Shown here: positions 34,851 to 42,992 of the stretch, piece by piece | Numbering within the stretch: the stretch's first letter is position 1 | Layout of the letters: the number at the start of each line of letters is the position of its first letter | Source: an uncultured Prevotella sp. | GTDB taxonomy: Bacteria; Bacteroidota; Bacteroidia; Bacteroidales; Bacteroidaceae | Assembly: GCA_900540375.1 (NCBI GenBank) | Contig: UQFS01000012.1 | Location: 24,597 to 88,596, forward strand | Reading direction: 5' to 3' | Length of the DNA: 64,000 nt | Translations under genes and position numbers: made by a program | Notes under the pieces: generated by a model | What the model was told of the DNA's origin: nothing | Database searches by the model: none | What the model saw: the letters and a program-made list of their open reading frames with translations, nothing else

Positions 34851-36812
34851 ATGCAATACAGTTATTCATTCTTGATACTGCTTCTGCCTTTCCTGAGCTT
34901 TCTCTTGCTCGGACTCCTTGGCATGAAGATGAAAAAACCGGTTGCGGGCATGATCGGTACGGCTGTCCTGGCTGTGCTGTGGTGCATGAGCCTGTACACC
35001 GCTTACGAATATTTCTTCGCCGTGGGACGTGACGCCACCACGGGACTCTATCCGACCGTGACCGTGTTTAACTTCACATGGCTGAAGTTTACCGAGGCTC
35101 TGACGTTCAACATCGGTTTCCGTCTGACGCCTATCAGCGTGATGATGCTTATCGTCATCACCACCGTGAGTATGATGGTTCACATCTATAGCTTCGGCTA
35201 TATGGCTGAGCGCGACGAGAACTATAAGAAGGAAGGCTACGAGAAAGGTTTCCAGCGCTTCTATGCTTTCCTGTCGCTCTTCACCATGAGTATGCTCGGA
35301 CTGGTAGTGGCTACCAACATCTTCCAGATGTATCTCTTCTGGGAGCTCGTGGGTGTGTGCTCTTACCTGCTCATCGGCTTCTACTATCCCAAGCATGCTG
35401 CCGTGCACGCTTCCAAGAAGGCTTTCATCGTCACACGTTTCGCCGACTTGTTCTTCCTCATCGGTATCCTGTTCTTCAGCTACTATGTGGGAACGTTCAA
35501 CTACGACCTCAACGCTGATCCTTCTTTGGCAGGCCGTCTGCCTCACGCTGCCTGGATCATGCCTACCGCACTGTTCCTGATGTTCATCGGTGGTGCCGGT
35601 AAGAGTGCTATGTTCCCCTTGCACATTTGGTTGCCCGACGCTATGGAGGGTCCTACACCTGTCAGTGCCTTGATCCACGCCGCTACGATGGTTGTCGCCG
35701 GCGTCTATCAGGTTGCCAGCCTGTTCCCCATCTGGATTCAGTACGCTCCGAACACACTCCACTATGTTGCTTACATCGCAGCTTTCACAGCTTTCTATGC
35801 AGCTGCCGTAGCTTGCTGCCAGCGTGATATCAAGCGTGGTCTGGCCTTCTCAACCATCTCGCAGATTGCTTACATGCTCGTGGCTCTCGGCGTTTGCACG
35901 TCGATGGAAGGCGAGGGAAGTGTCGGCTATATGGCCAGCATGTTCCACCTCTTCACCCACGCCATGTTCAAGGCGCTGCTCTTCCTCTGCTCCGGTGCTA
36001 TCATTGTCATCATCGGCAGCAACTTCAAGGAGTACATGGGTGGTCTGCACAAGTATATGCCTATCACCAATATCTGCTTCCTCATCGGAACGATTGCCAT
36101 CAGCGGTTTCTGGCCGTTGGCTGGTTTCTTCTCTAAGGATGAGATCGTGGACGCTTGCTTCCACTTCTCTCCCTACATGGGGTGGTTCATGACGCTTGTA
36201 TCGGGTATGACCGCCTTCTACATGTTCCGTCTCTATTATGTCATCTTCTGGGGCAACTCCTACTACGAGGCTGATCCCGGGCACCGCCGTCGTCCGGCTG
36301 AGGTTCCCTTCATCATGTGGGGTCCGCTGGTGTTCCTGGCTATCATCAGCTGCGTGGCTGGTTGGATTCCTTTCGGTCATTTCGTGTCGGCCAATGGTCT
36401 GAGTGAGGATATTCCTTTGCAGAGCTTCCATTTCGGCATGACAGCCTGGTGCTCTCTGGCTGTGGCCACCATCGGCTTTGCCCTTGCCACTTGGATGTAT
36501 GCCAGTGGCAAGAACCCTGTGCCCGACATGCTCGAGCGCCGTATGCCGAAACTTCACAAGGCTGCCCTCAACCGCTTCTACATCGATGATGCCTGGCAGT
36601 TCTTCACTCATAAGATCGTCTTCGGCTGCTTCTCTGTTCCTATCGCCTGGTTCGACCGTCATGTTATCGACGGCATGTTCAACTTCTCGGCATGGGCAAC
36701 ACAGGAAGCCGGCGAGACCATCCGTCCGTGGCAGAGTGGCGATGTCCGTCAGTATGCTATTTGGTTCCTTACCGGTAGTGTGGCGCTGACGCTGATTCTG
36801 CTTTGCATTTAA
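34851..36812 (+). CDS. nuoL: Complex I subunit L (antiporter-like)
   Basis: 653 residues with about sixteen helices. FWELVGVCSYLLIGFYY, FMFIGGAGKSAMFPLHIWLPDAMEGPTPVSALIHAATMV and the lateral helix near the C-terminus identify NuoL. It is one of three antiporter-like proton channels and is the most distal one. Eight bases downstream of nuoK. Confidence 0.94.
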   Translation: MQYSYSFLILLLPFLSFLLLGLLGMKMKKPVAGMIGTAVLAVLWCMSLYTAYEYFFAVGRDATTGLYPTVTVFNFTWLKFTEALTFNIGFRLTPISVMMLIVITTVSMMVHIYSFGYMAERDENYKKEGYEKGFQRFYAFLSLFTMSMLGLVVATNIFQMYLFWELVGVCSYLLIGFYYPKHAAVHASKKAFIVTRFADLFFLIGILFFSYYVGTFNYDLNADPSLAGRLPHAAWIMPTALFLMFIGGAGKSAMFPLHIWLPDAMEGPTPVSALIHAATMVVAGVYQVASLFPIWIQYAPNTLHYVAYIAAFTAFYAAAVACCQRDIKRGLAFSTISQIAYMLVALGVCTSMEGEGSVGYMASMFHLFTHAMFKALLFLCSGAIIVIIGSNFKEYMGGLHKYMPITNICFLIGTIAISGFWPLAGFFSKDEIVDACFHFSPYMGWFMTLVSGMTAFYMFRLYYVIFWGNSYYEADPGHRRRPAEVPFIMWGPLVFLAIISCVAGWIPFGHFVSANGLSEDIPLQSFHFGMTAWCSLAVATIGFALATWMYASGKNPVPDMLERRMPKLHKAALNRFYIDDAWQFFTHKIVFGCFSVPIAWFDRHVIDGMFNFSAWATQEAGETIRPWQSGDVRQYAIWFLTGSVALTLILLCI

Positions 36813-36848
36813 CAACACCGAAACATTCACTTAGACTGAAATAAGAAA

Positions 36849-38372
36849 ATGACATTTTTAACGTTATTCGTCGTTATACCTATTCTGATGTTGCTTGCCC
36901 TGTGGCTGGCTCGCAACGACAGTCAGGTGCGTGGCGTCATGGTCGTAGGCTCTACGGCTCTTCTCGCCCTTGCCATCTATTTGGTATTCGCCTTCCTCGA
37001 GGCGCGCGAGACCATGCCGGCAGAGAAGTTCCCCTTCCTCTTCGGCGACGCCATCCCTTGGTTCAAGCCTCTGCATATCTTCTATCGCACGGGCGTGGAC
37101 GGCATCTCAGTGGTGATGATCCTGCTTTCTGCTATCATCGTCTTCACCGGTACCTTTGCCTCTTGGCAGCAGCACCCCATGCAGAAGGAGTACTTCCTCT
37201 GGTTCACCTTGTTGTCTACCGGTGTGTTTGGCTTCTTTATTTCTGAGGACCTCTTCACCATGTTCATGTTCTACGAGGTCGCTCTGATTCCTATGTACCT
37301 GCTCATTGGTGTGTGGGGTACAGGTCCTAAGGAGTACAGTGCCATGAAACTGACCCTGATGCTCATGGGTGGTTCCGCTCTGCTCATCCTCGGCATCCTT
37401 GGCATCTACTTTTTCAACGGACAGTACAGCGGCACCTATACCATGTCGGTCGTGGAGATCGCTGCTTCCAATGCCATTCCGGCTTTCATCCAGAAGATCT
37501 TCTTCCCGTTCATCTTCATCGGTTTTGGTGTCCTCGGTGCGCTGTTCCCGTTCCATACTTGGTCTCCCGACGGTCATGCTTCAGCCCCAACGGCTGTGTC
37601 TATGCTCCACGCCGGTGTGCTGATGAAGCTCGGAGGTTATGGTTGTTTCCGCATTGCCATGTATCTGTTGCCCCAGGCAGCTCACCAGCTCTCTTGGATC
37701 TTCCTGATCCTTACCACTATCTCTGTGGTCTATGGAGCGCTCTCCGCTTGTGTGCAGACCGACTTGAAGTATATCAACGCTTACTCTTCCGTGTCGCACT
37801 GCGGTATGGTGCTCTTCGCCCTGCTGATGATGACGCAGACAGCTTGCACGGGTGCTATCCTGCAGATGCTCTCTCACGGTCTGATGACGGCTCTCTTCTT
37901 TGCTGTCATCGGTATGATCTATCATCGTTGCGGAACACGTGACGTGCGTCGTCTGGGCGGTTTGATGAAGATCATGCCTTTCCTGGCTGTTGCTTATGTT
38001 GTTGCCGGTTTGGCCAACCTCGGTCTTCCGGGCTTCTCTGGCTTCGTAGCTGAGATGAACATCTTCGTCGGTTCTTTTGAGAATCCCGATCTGTTCCACC
38101 GCACCTGCACCATCATTGCTTGTACCTCTATCGTCATCACTGCTGTGTATATCCTGCGTGTTGTCGGTAAGATCCTGTATCAGCAGGTTCCCGACCAGGC
38201 TTATTACAAGCTCTCTGATGCCTCTTGGGACGAGCGCATCGCAGTGGGCGGTCTGATCTTCTGCGTGGCCGGCTTGGGTCTGGCTCCACTGTGGGCACAG
38301 GACATCATCAATGATGCCATGGCTCCTATGTTGCATCATATCCTTAGCGCAGGTATTGTCGCTGGCATGTAA
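36849..38372 (+). CDS. nuoM: Complex I subunit M (antiporter-like)
   Basis: 507 residues with about fourteen helices. [19 protein letters not shown] (with the key membrane Glu), [32 protein letters not shown] and [11 protein letters not shown] are NuoM signatures. It is one of the three proton-pumping subunits of the membrane arm. Confidence 0.94.
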   Translation: MTFLTLFVVIPILMLLALWLARNDSQVRGVMVVGSTALLALAIYLVFAFLEARETMPAEKFPFLFGDAIPWFKPLHIFYRTGVDGISVVMILLSAIIVFTGTFASWQQHPMQKEYFLWFTLLSTGVFGFFISEDLFTMFMFYEVALIPMYLLIGVWGTGPKEYSAMKLTLMLMGGSALLILGILGIYFFNGQYSGTYTMSVVEIAASNAIPAFIQKIFFPFIFIGFGVLGALFPFHTWSPDGHASAPTAVSMLHAGVLMKLGGYGCFRIAMYLLPQAAHQLSWIFLILTTISVVYGALSACVQTDLKYINAYSSVSHCGMVLFALLMMTQTACTGAILQMLSHGLMTALFFAVIGMIYHRCGTRDVRRLGGLMKIMPFLAVAYVVAGLANLGLPGFSGFVAEMNIFVGSFENPDLFHRTCTIIACTSIVITAVYILRVVGKILYQQVPDQAYYKLSDASWDERIAVGGLIFCVAGLGLAPLWAQDIINDAMAPMLHHILSAGIVAGM

Positions 38373-38398
38373 TACGATTAAGTAAAGAGAATAAAGTT

Positions 38399-39871
38399 AT
38401 GAATATAGATTATAGTCAATTTCTTAATATGATTCCGGAGGCCACGCTGACGGCCATCCTGCTGATCGTATTCCTTGCCGACCTGTTTACGGCTCCCCGC
38501 TCCGGCGAGAGTAAGGTGCGCAGCTGGTTCAACCCGTTGGTGTGTGTGCTGATGCTGGCTCATGTCTTCATCAACATCTTCCCGACAGCCTCTGCTACTG
38601 CCTTTGGCGGTATGTATATGACCAATCCGAGCGTGGGCGTCATCAAGACGATCCTTTCCTTCGGTACACTTATCGTCCTCATCCAGTCGCGTGAGTGGTT
38701 GCAGCGTCCTGATACCAACTTCAAGGAGGGTGAGTTCTATGAGCTCGTTATCTCTACGCTTCTCGGTATGAATATGATGGTAAGTGCCAACCACTTCCTG
38801 TTGTTTTTCCTCGGTCTTGAGATGGCATCCGTGCCGATGGCCTGCCTCGTCGCTTTCGACAAGTACCGTCACCACAGTGCAGAGGCCGGTGCTAAGTTCA
38901 TCCTCACCGCCACATTCTCCAGTGGTGTGATGATCTACGGTATCAGCTTCCTTTATGGCGCTACAGGAACACTCTACTTCGACGATGTTGTGAAGAACAT
39001 CAGTGCTACTCCTTTGGCTGTCATGGGCATGGTCTTCTTCTTCAGTGGTCTTGGCTTCAAGATTTCTCTGGTTCCTTTCCACTTCTGGACGGCAGATACC
39101 TATCAGGGTGCTCCGACCAATGTCAGTGGTTATCTGAGTGTCATCTCTAAGGGTGCGGCTGCCTTTGCGCTGTGCTCCATTCTGATGAAGGTCTTCGCCC
39201 CGATGGTAGAGTACTGGCAGTATATGCTGATGATCGTCATCGTGCTGTCTATCACCATCGCCAACCTCTTTGCTATCCATCAGAAAGATCTGAAGCGCTT
39301 CATGGCGTTCAGCTCCATCTCTCAGGCCGGTTACATCATGCTGGCTGTGCTGGGCGACTCTGCTATGGGTGTGACGGCTCTGTCTTACTATGTACTCATT
39401 TACGTAGTAGCCAACCTCGCCGTCTTCTCCATTATCTCTTCCGTAGAGGAGCACAACGGTGGTGTGGTGAGCATGGATGCCTACAACGGTTTCTATAAGA
39501 CCAATCCGCGTCTGGCTTTCCTCATGACGCTGGCACTGTTCTCCCTGGGTGGTATTCCTCCGTTCGCCGGAATGTTCTCGAAGTTCTTCGTGTTCATGGC
39601 AGCTGCCAACGGTGCACAGGTCACTACGACCATCGGTGCTGCCATTTATGCAGTGGTCTTCATCGCCTTGGTTAACACGGTGGTGAGCTTGTACTACTAT
39701 CTGCTCATCGTCAAGGCTATGTTCATCAAACACAACGAGAATCCGCTGCCGACCTTCCGTGCTCATGTCAACACGAAGCTGGCACTGGCTCTCTGTACGC
39801 TGGGCATCATCGCCTTTGGTGTTTGCAGCTATGTCTACGACTGGATCCAGGCTGCGTCGGTGATGCAGTAA
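38399..39871 (+). CDS. nuoN: Complex I subunit N (antiporter-like)
   Basis: 490 residues with about fourteen helices. [47 protein letters not shown] and [17 protein letters not shown] identify NuoN. It is the last gene of the operon and is followed 33 bases later by a strong terminator. Confidence 0.94.
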   Translation: MNIDYSQFLNMIPEATLTAILLIVFLADLFTAPRSGESKVRSWFNPLVCVLMLAHVFINIFPTASATAFGGMYMTNPSVGVIKTILSFGTLIVLIQSREWLQRPDTNFKEGEFYELVISTLLGMNMMVSANHFLLFFLGLEMASVPMACLVAFDKYRHHSAEAGAKFILTATFSSGVMIYGISFLYGATGTLYFDDVVKNISATPLAVMGMVFFFSGLGFKISLVPFHFWTADTYQGAPTNVSGYLSVISKGAAAFALCSILMKVFAPMVEYWQYMLMIVIVLSITIANLFAIHQKDLKRFMAFSSISQAGYIMLAVLGDSAMGVTALSYYVLIYVVANLAVFSIISSVEEHNGGVVSMDAYNGFYKTNPRLAFLMTLALFSLGGIPPFAGMFSKFFVFMAAANGAQVTTTIGAAIYAVVFIALVNTVVSLYYYLLIVKAMFIKHNENPLPTFRAHVNTKLALALCTLGIIAFGVCSYVYDWIQAASVMQ

Positions 39872-39904
39872 CTCTGGCAGAATAGAGACATACAAAGATA
39901 AATT

Positions 39905-39939
39905 AGGCTGTGGGAAGCATCTTTCCCACAGCCTTTTTT
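39905..39939 (+). terminator. Intrinsic terminator of the nuo operon
   Basis: Perfect 12-bp stem AGGCTGTGGGAA / TTCCCACAGCCT with loop GCATCT, followed by a run of six T. Confidence 0.93.
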
Positions 39940-40012
39940 CTTGCCCCTTTATAATAAAGGGCAGATGTCTCCGTTATAAGTTTATTAGTACAATTATTAA
40001 TTATGTCCGCCT

Positions 40013-40138
40013 ATGAAGTATTCTACTCTCAAAGAATGTGTACCTTCAGAGTTGTCGTTGTATATTATTCGACAGATTGCTCACACCTATCGTATCGACA
40101 GGCGTACTTCGGAAGTGGCTGTTCATTGTATGAACTGA
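40013..40138 (+). CDS. Small protein of 41 residues, unknown function
   Basis: The frame starts MKYSTLKECVPSEL, continues SLYIIRQIAHTYRID and ends HCMN before TGA. Composition looks protein-like, with an amphipathic helix (LYIIRQIAHTYR) and no low-complexity tract. It lies between the nuo terminator and rpe in what would otherwise be empty sequence. I have an impression of similar small Bacteroidales proteins with an IRQIA.TYR core, but cannot verify this here. Confidence 0.5.
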   Translation: MKYSTLKECVPSELSLYIIRQIAHTYRIDRRTSEVAVHCMN

Positions 40139-40164
40139 TGACGGATCAAAACCGATAAAGCAAT

Positions 40165-40818
40165 ATGAAAACATTAGTTTCTCCATCGTTGCTTGCAGCT
40201 GACTTCACCAATCTGCAGGCTGAGATAGATATGATGAACCGCAGTGAGGCCGATTGGTTGCACTGCGATGTGATGGATGGCGTCTTCGTTCCTAATATAT
40301 CTTTTGGCTTTCCGGTGTTAGAAGCTGTGAAGCGTATTTGTACGAAACCGCTTGACGTGCACTTGATGATCGTACAGCCTGAGCGTTATATCACTCGTAC
40401 GGCAAAGCTCGGTGCTATGATGATGAATGTTCACTATGAGGCATGTAGACATCTCAACCGTACCATTCACGAGATTCATGAAGAAGGTATGAAGGCTGGT
40501 GTGACGCTGAACCCGTCTACACCAGTTTGTATGCTGGAAGACTGCATCCAGGATGTTGACATGGTGTTGTTGATGAGTGTCAACCCTGGTTTCGGCGGTC
40601 AGAAATTCATAGAGAACACGTACCAGAAGATTGGTAGACTGAAGCAGCTGATCAAGGACAGCGGCTCACATGCGCTCATCGAAGTGGACGGTGGCGTGAA
40701 TGCTGAGACGGCGCCGAAGCTCAAGCGCGCCGGTGTGGATGTGTTAGTCAGCGGAAGCTATGTGTTTAAAGCAAAGGAGCCGGAAAAGGTGATCTCAGCC
40801 TTGGCAAGCTCCCTATAG
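40165..40818 (+). CDS. rpe: Ribulose-phosphate 3-epimerase
   Basis: 217 residues, normal length. SPSLLAADF, the metal-binding HCDVMDG and DVHLM, MSVNPGFGGQKF and EVDGGVN are the family motifs of this TIM-barrel enzyme. It interconverts ribulose 5-phosphate and xylulose 5-phosphate in the pentose-phosphate pathway in the cytoplasm. It stands alone on the plus strand, 27 bases after the small ORF and convergent with the sigma-factor gene. Confidence 0.95.
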   Translation: MKTLVSPSLLAADFTNLQAEIDMMNRSEADWLHCDVMDGVFVPNISFGFPVLEAVKRICTKPLDVHLMIVQPERYITRTAKLGAMMMNVHYEACRHLNRTIHEIHEEGMKAGVTLNPSTPVCMLEDCIQDVDMVLLMSVNPGFGGQKFIENTYQKIGRLKQLIKDSGSHALIEVDGGVNAETAPKLKRAGVDVLVSGSYVFKAKEPEKVISALASSL

Positions 40819-40860
40819 ACCACTTGCGCGTGTGGTTGGCAGGTGTCTTTGTGAGGGAGT

Positions 40861-40879
40861 GTCACGATAATATCGTGAC
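40861..40879. repeat. Short palindrome downstream of rpe
   Basis: GTCACGAT-AAT-ATCGTGAC, 8-bp perfect arms, in the 138-base gap between convergent rpe and the sigma-factor gene. It may stop transcription, although there is no T-run. Confidence 0.5.
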
Positions 40880-40956
40880 GAACAGAGCCTACGGCTGGCC
40901 ACGCTGTCGCTTATGTCTCTTGCCGCTTGCAGCAAGGGGCATGATGAACCCTGCTT

Positions 40957-41553
40957 CTATTCTATTTCCAACACGATTCCATTTTTCTTCGCCATCTTTC
41001 TCATGTTCAGCACTGCGTAGCGCATGCGGCCGAGTGCCGTATTGATGCTCACTTGTGTGGCATCAGCGATCTCTTTGAAGGACATCTGCTGGTAGAAACG
41101 CATGAAGACTACCTCGCGCTGTGGATCAGGGAGTTTGTCCATGAGTGTTTTTACGTCTCTGAGCACCTGCTCATTAACGTATCGTCCCTCGACATTGCCT
41201 TCCCAAACCTGCTTATGGCGCAGTTTCCCGAGGTCATTGTCCTCGTTGGGCTCCACGATATGGCGTGCTTTCTGTCGGCGGAAGGTATCCATGATCACAT
41301 TGTGAGCGATGCGCATACACCATGCCGCGAACTGTCCCGATGGTTCATAGAGTCCGTTTTGCAATTTCACGATGATCTTGACAAAAGTCTCTTGGAAGAC
41401 ATCATTTGCCAAGCCCTCGTCGTGGACAACAAAAAGGATGTAGGCAAACAACTTGTTCTGATTGCGCGACAACAAGATGTCGAAAGCCTGATTATTGCCC
41501 TCCATGTATTTAATGGCCAACTGTTCGTCGGTCATAGTCTTGAGCTGTTCCAT
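40957..41553 (-). CDS. ECF-like sigma-70 family RNA polymerase sigma factor
   Basis: 198 residues. Region 2 is seen in AFDILLSRNQNKLFAYILFVV and the DVFQETFVKI helix with WCMRIAHNVIMDTFRRQ; region 4 in LPDPQREVVFMRFYQQMSFKEIADATQVSINTALGRMRYAV. There is no anti-sigma gene beside it. A perfect promoter lies 71 bases upstream. It probably redirects RNA polymerase to a small regulon; the stimulus cannot be read from the sequence. Confidence 0.9.
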   Translation of the reverse strand: MEQLKTMTDEQLAIKYMEGNNQAFDILLSRNQNKLFAYILFVVHDEGLANDVFQETFVKIIVKLQNGLYEPSGQFAAWCMRIAHNVIMDTFRRQKARHIVEPNEDNDLGKLRHKQVWEGNVEGRYVNEQVLRDVKTLMDKLPDPQREVVFMRFYQQMSFKEIADATQVSINTALGRMRYAVLNMRKMAKKNGIVLEIE

Positions 41554-41623
41554 TTCTTAATGCTTTTAATTAAGTAAATGTATTATCGATAGGCTTTCTT
41601 TGTTTAATGTTATTGTTCATAGG

Positions 41624-41655
41624 CAAAGTTAGTAAAAATCTATTAGAGTGCCAAA
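41624..41655 (-). promoter_or_regulatory. Consensus promoter of the sigma-factor gene
   Basis: On the minus strand: TTTG (41652-41655), a 20-bp spacer, then TAACTTTG (41624-41631). Confidence 0.75.
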
Positions 41656-41791
41656 TTTTTAACACTCCAACTACAATATTTCTTATAAAATGGCGTTGGG
41701 AGAGTTCATTGCTCTTCCCAACGTTGTCGTTTCCTATGGCTGCTTCTCTCTTATTGAGGTGCCAATTATCCGTAACAAACAACTTTGTGTC

Positions 41792-42892
41792 TTAGTCCCT
41801 GAAGATGTTCTCTTTTAGGAATTGTGTGAGTTCTGCAGCCATCTTCTGGTGCTGTGCTTTGCTTGGATGATAATCTGCGCCATAGCCGAGACTTCCGTCC
41901 TGCGGTGTGAAGTCGAAGCGATAGATGCGCTTGTCGCCTTTCCTGGTGAGCGTCTTCTTGATGTTGTCGAGTGCTTTCTTGACGATCGCGTTGGTCTCTG
42001 CTGGCAACATGGGGCCACTCAACAACACGATGAAGGCCTGTGGATAGCAGCTCCTGACGTGACGTACGAGTCCGAGATAGGATTTCTCATAAAGGGCGGC
42101 GTCGTAGCCTGGAGTAGAGAAGTCATTCGTTCCGAGGTTGATGCAGACCACGTCCGGAGTCCAGCGCTTGAAGCTCCATAGTTGTGTGCTGTCGTGGTAG
42201 AGCGTGAGGTCATACATTTGTGGCATGGCATCGGGCGACCCTGTGGTCGGTCCTGCGTAGTTGCGGTAGGCACCAATACCGCTGCGTGAAATAGAGAAGT
42301 GTTGTGCGCCCAGTGCTTCAGAGGTCAGTGTGGCGTAGCTGAGCCAGTGATTCTCGGTCTCGTCGAGATAGTGATCAGACCCCGAAGTATCTTCCACACC
42401 ATAGCCACAGGTGATGGAGTTGCCGATGAACTCTATCTTGCGCTTTGGCAGAGGGGCAGAAGTAACGAGCTTGCAGCCCTTGTCGAGGATAAAGCCACGG
42501 AAGACGGCATGACGGTCAAGCCCCTCGATGGCATACATCAGTCTGACGCTGTGCTCACCTTGCGGCAGTGCGGCAGCAAGTTGAGCGACAGAGTCACGCT
42601 CACTGTTGAATGCCACCTTGAACGGTGTGCTGTTATCGATGGTGCACATGAAGTAGCCGCTCTTAGGCTTAGCCACCATGCGCAATGACGTGCCTTGGAA
42701 GCGCGCGCGGATCTCAATGCCCGGCCAGTTGAATGTCGGCTGGTCGGAGTTACTGTCGTTGATGCGTCCGATATACTGAATCAATGGATTGGACGGCTTC
42801 ACCCATTCTCCCTCGACGGGCAGTGTGCTAACTGCCCGGCAAGTGGAAGAGAAGGTCAGCATGGCAAAGATTGCAAATCGTATTTTCTTCAT
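41792..42892 (-). CDS. CE2-like carbohydrate esterase (jelly roll + SGNH domain)
   Basis: 366 residues with a signal peptide (MKKIRFAIFAMLTFSSTCRA). Residues 30-145 form a beta jelly roll; the SGNH domain follows with FIGNSITCGYG (Ser159), the SRSGIG block, LGTNDFS and DYHPSKAQH carrying the catalytic His. This domain order and the GNSITCGYG motif fit carbohydrate esterase family 2, which removes acetyl groups from xylan or mannan. It is not next to a PUL here, but the CE1-containing PUL 11 kb away could act on the same kind of polymer. Confidence 0.82.
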   Translation of the reverse strand: MKKIRFAIFAMLTFSSTCRAVSTLPVEGEWVKPSNPLIQYIGRINDSNSDQPTFNWPGIEIRARFQGTSLRMVAKPKSGYFMCTIDNSTPFKVAFNSERDSVAQLAAALPQGEHSVRLMYAIEGLDRHAVFRGFILDKGCKLVTSAPLPKRKIEFIGNSITCGYGVEDTSGSDHYLDETENHWLSYATLTSEALGAQHFSISRSGIGAYRNYAGPTTGSPDAMPQMYDLTLYHDSTQLWSFKRWTPDVVCINLGTNDFSTPGYDAALYEKSYLGLVRHVRSCYPQAFIVLLSGPMLPAETNAIVKKALDNIKKTLTRKGDKRIYRFDFTPQDGSLGYGADYHPSKAQHQKMAAELTQFLKENIFRD

Positions 42893-42920
42893 AGATGTTT
42901 GGTATTGTCAGTCGGTCAGA

Positions 42921-42992
42921 GTGTCCTATATACAATAAGGTGTACCCTATATAAATAAGGTGTCCTTTATATAATAAGGTGTAGTCCCTTAG
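42921..42992. repeat. Tandem array of a 19-20 bp unit (GTGTCCTATATA.AATAAG)
   Basis: Units: 42921-42939, 42940-42959, 42960-42978, and a partial fourth from 42979. Each reads GTGT, a C-rich core, TATATA and AATAAG. It fills the gap between the CE2-like start and the DUF5686 stop. A 16-base stretch of unit 3 recurs, inverted, at 23261-23276 before the thioesterase start. Confidence 0.8.

Noticed and set aside
35850..36830. 326-codon open frame on the minus strand, with others like it opposite nuo genes
   Set aside because: Highly charged His/Glu/Asp-rich translations are the usual mirror of hydrophobic membrane-protein codons in nuoL, nuoM and nuoN.
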